Shown here one piece after another: positions 63,005-64,000 of a stretch of DNA of 64,000 bases. The stretch's first letter is position 1, and the number at the start of each line of letters is the position of its first letter. The notes under the pieces were generated by a model. The model worked only from the letters and a program-made list of their open reading frames with translations. It was not told the origin of the DNA and searched no databases. The stretch is from Dipylidium caninum (taxonomy: Eukaryota; Platyhelminthes; Cestoda; Cyclophyllidea; Dipylidiidae), in the NCBI GenBank assembly GCA_017562135.1, contig QEYB01001315.1, forward strand, positions 1 to 64,000. Direction: 5' to 3'. Both the position numbers and the translations under genes were made by a program.

Positions 63005-63445
63005 ATGTTCTCTTACCGACCAATTGGTCATCTGGTGTTGGGAGTTGTTATTGTACTTGGCCTCTTCTTTTGCATCAACAGCTACCTCATCCTCTTCCAC
63101 ACCAGCATATTCGACCCAGAGGCACAATTACTCCTGAATAAGGCCAACCACTGTGAATGGAATGATACCATTTTATTTACGCCCGACGGCCAATACGCCT
63201 TGCATCTGTGTTACGGTGGAGTTAATGAAGAATTGATTCCTTTCCGTCATTCGTATCCGACAATCAAGGAAGCAAAGATCCGCAAGAAAGGCGGCAGTAA
63301 GCAAATTAATTTTGAGGAGCTCGCCACAGTTTCTGACAACGAGTGGTTAATGAATTTTGATTAAATCGTCTACGACCTCTATCCTCAATCAGTGTACATT
63401 CAGGAAACACTCCAGCGGGTGGGCCAAGGCTTTACATTGTTTGAG
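63005..63445 (+). pseudogene. First coding exon of an unrecognised type II membrane protein, broken by an in-frame TAA
   Basis: The ATG at 63005 follows an in-frame TAA (62960-62962) and a strong 3' splice site (ggtttttctttttgcacag, 62901), so a 5' UTR exon boundary is likely. The protein starts MFSYRPIGHLVLGVVIVLG, with a single hydrophobic anchor at residues about 8-30, then a lumenal-looking region with HCEWNDTILF and LCYGGVNEELIPF. At 63362-63364 the codon for residue 120 is TAA. The same frame then continues for 27 sensible codons (IVYDLYPQSVYIQETLQRVG) to an excellent donor (gag|gtaagc). A single C-to-T change from CAA (Gln) would explain the stop. I do not recognise the family; topology suggests a Golgi enzyme or surface protein. 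A genuine short 119-residue protein is the alternative. Confidence 0.6.
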
Positions 63446-64000
63446 GTAAGCTCCAAGCCGACGGCCTGTCCACCCTTCGTCGTAAATTAATACTATGCAT
63501 TGCGAAAGAGCCCATGTCCGGCAGTATCTCCCGCTCACTATATTCCCATTCATAATGCAACTTTTATGCTTGTCACCTGTAATTCTCTATTAGTACTCCA
63601 CCGAAACTGATGTACAAGTAAATCCTATGATTCAGGAGCCAATTTTCAACCCTCGCAGCCACAGTATCAACACCATGAACGGGGCAGATAAGTGAGGTGG
63701 AAGGAGAAAAAAGTCAGCATTACGCATTTGACTGTGTCCTCTGTATTGCCATTAATGTGGGTGAAGAGCATGGCGGGGAGAATATGAATGGCATAGTACA
63801 AAATGGTTGTGGAAAGTGGAATGTCAGGTGGGATCAAAAAAGGCTAGTGTAAACAAAGTTGAAAGTCTGATGTACTTTTTTCATACACGTACTGAACTGT
63901 TACTGCTTCAATCGTTTATGAAGTATATAATTAGGGTACCCTTGGCGCACATCGTCGGAAGTTCCCATTAGGTCGAAAACACTAAAGGCTAAACTGTAAG
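63446..64000. other. Probable intron after the 63 kb exon; nothing further assigned
   Basis: It begins with gtaagc. No acceptor-bounded exon that clearly continues the protein was recognised before the window ends. Confidence 0.35.

Overview
This looks like eukaryotic nuclear DNA from a flatworm, most likely a tapeworm. It is gene-poor, with about 45-50 % GC, exons of 45-316 bp and introns up to about 6 kb with GT..AG ends. The clearest gene is a glycosyltransferase family 31 (GT31, beta-1,3-galactosyltransferase-like) gene of the divergent type that is expanded in cestodes. The species cannot be fixed from the sequence. There are no bacterial-style operons, no CRISPR array and no rRNA, and I recognised no tRNA. 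Exons were found by reading translations together with splice sites, because most open frames here are only chance-length.

Layout. (1) 1-5244: a fragment of a repeat that recurs later, then an unidentified plus-strand gene whose last two exons are 2976-3147 and 3635-3742. (2) About 5245-14525 and about 29810-37495 are the arms of a large, diverged inverted duplication, separated by about 15 kb. Each arm carries exons of TRAPPC13, a subunit of the TRAPP vesicle-tethering complex: plus strand in the left arm, minus strand in the right arm. (3) The right-arm copy continues leftward on the minus strand into the spacer (24387-24192, 23721-23621, 23543-23321), giving seven phase-compatible exons and 357 codons. 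The left-arm copy lacks one internal exon and all downstream exons, yet its three shared exons differ from the right copy only at four synonymous sites, while the introns differ by roughly 10 % or more. (4) 38-53 kb: a GT31 neighbourhood with one apparently intact two-exon gene (44943-42709, minus), a broken GT31 copy on plus (about 47366-47935), a second broken copy on minus (about 49071-48729), and a dispersed repeat with parts at 38.15-39.02, 40.17-41.04, 45.2-46.8 and 52.3-52.7 kb. (5) 53-62.9 kb: nothing assignable. (6) 63005-63445: the first coding exon of an unrecognised single-pass membrane protein, interrupted by an in-frame TAA.

The genes do not form one pathway. TRAPPC13 acts in ER/Golgi trafficking and GT31 enzymes build glycans in the Golgi, so both are secretory-pathway genes, but their proximity is probably incidental. 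The most unusual structure is the inverted duplication, with exon-restricted conservation of two TRAPPC13 copies of which one looks incomplete.
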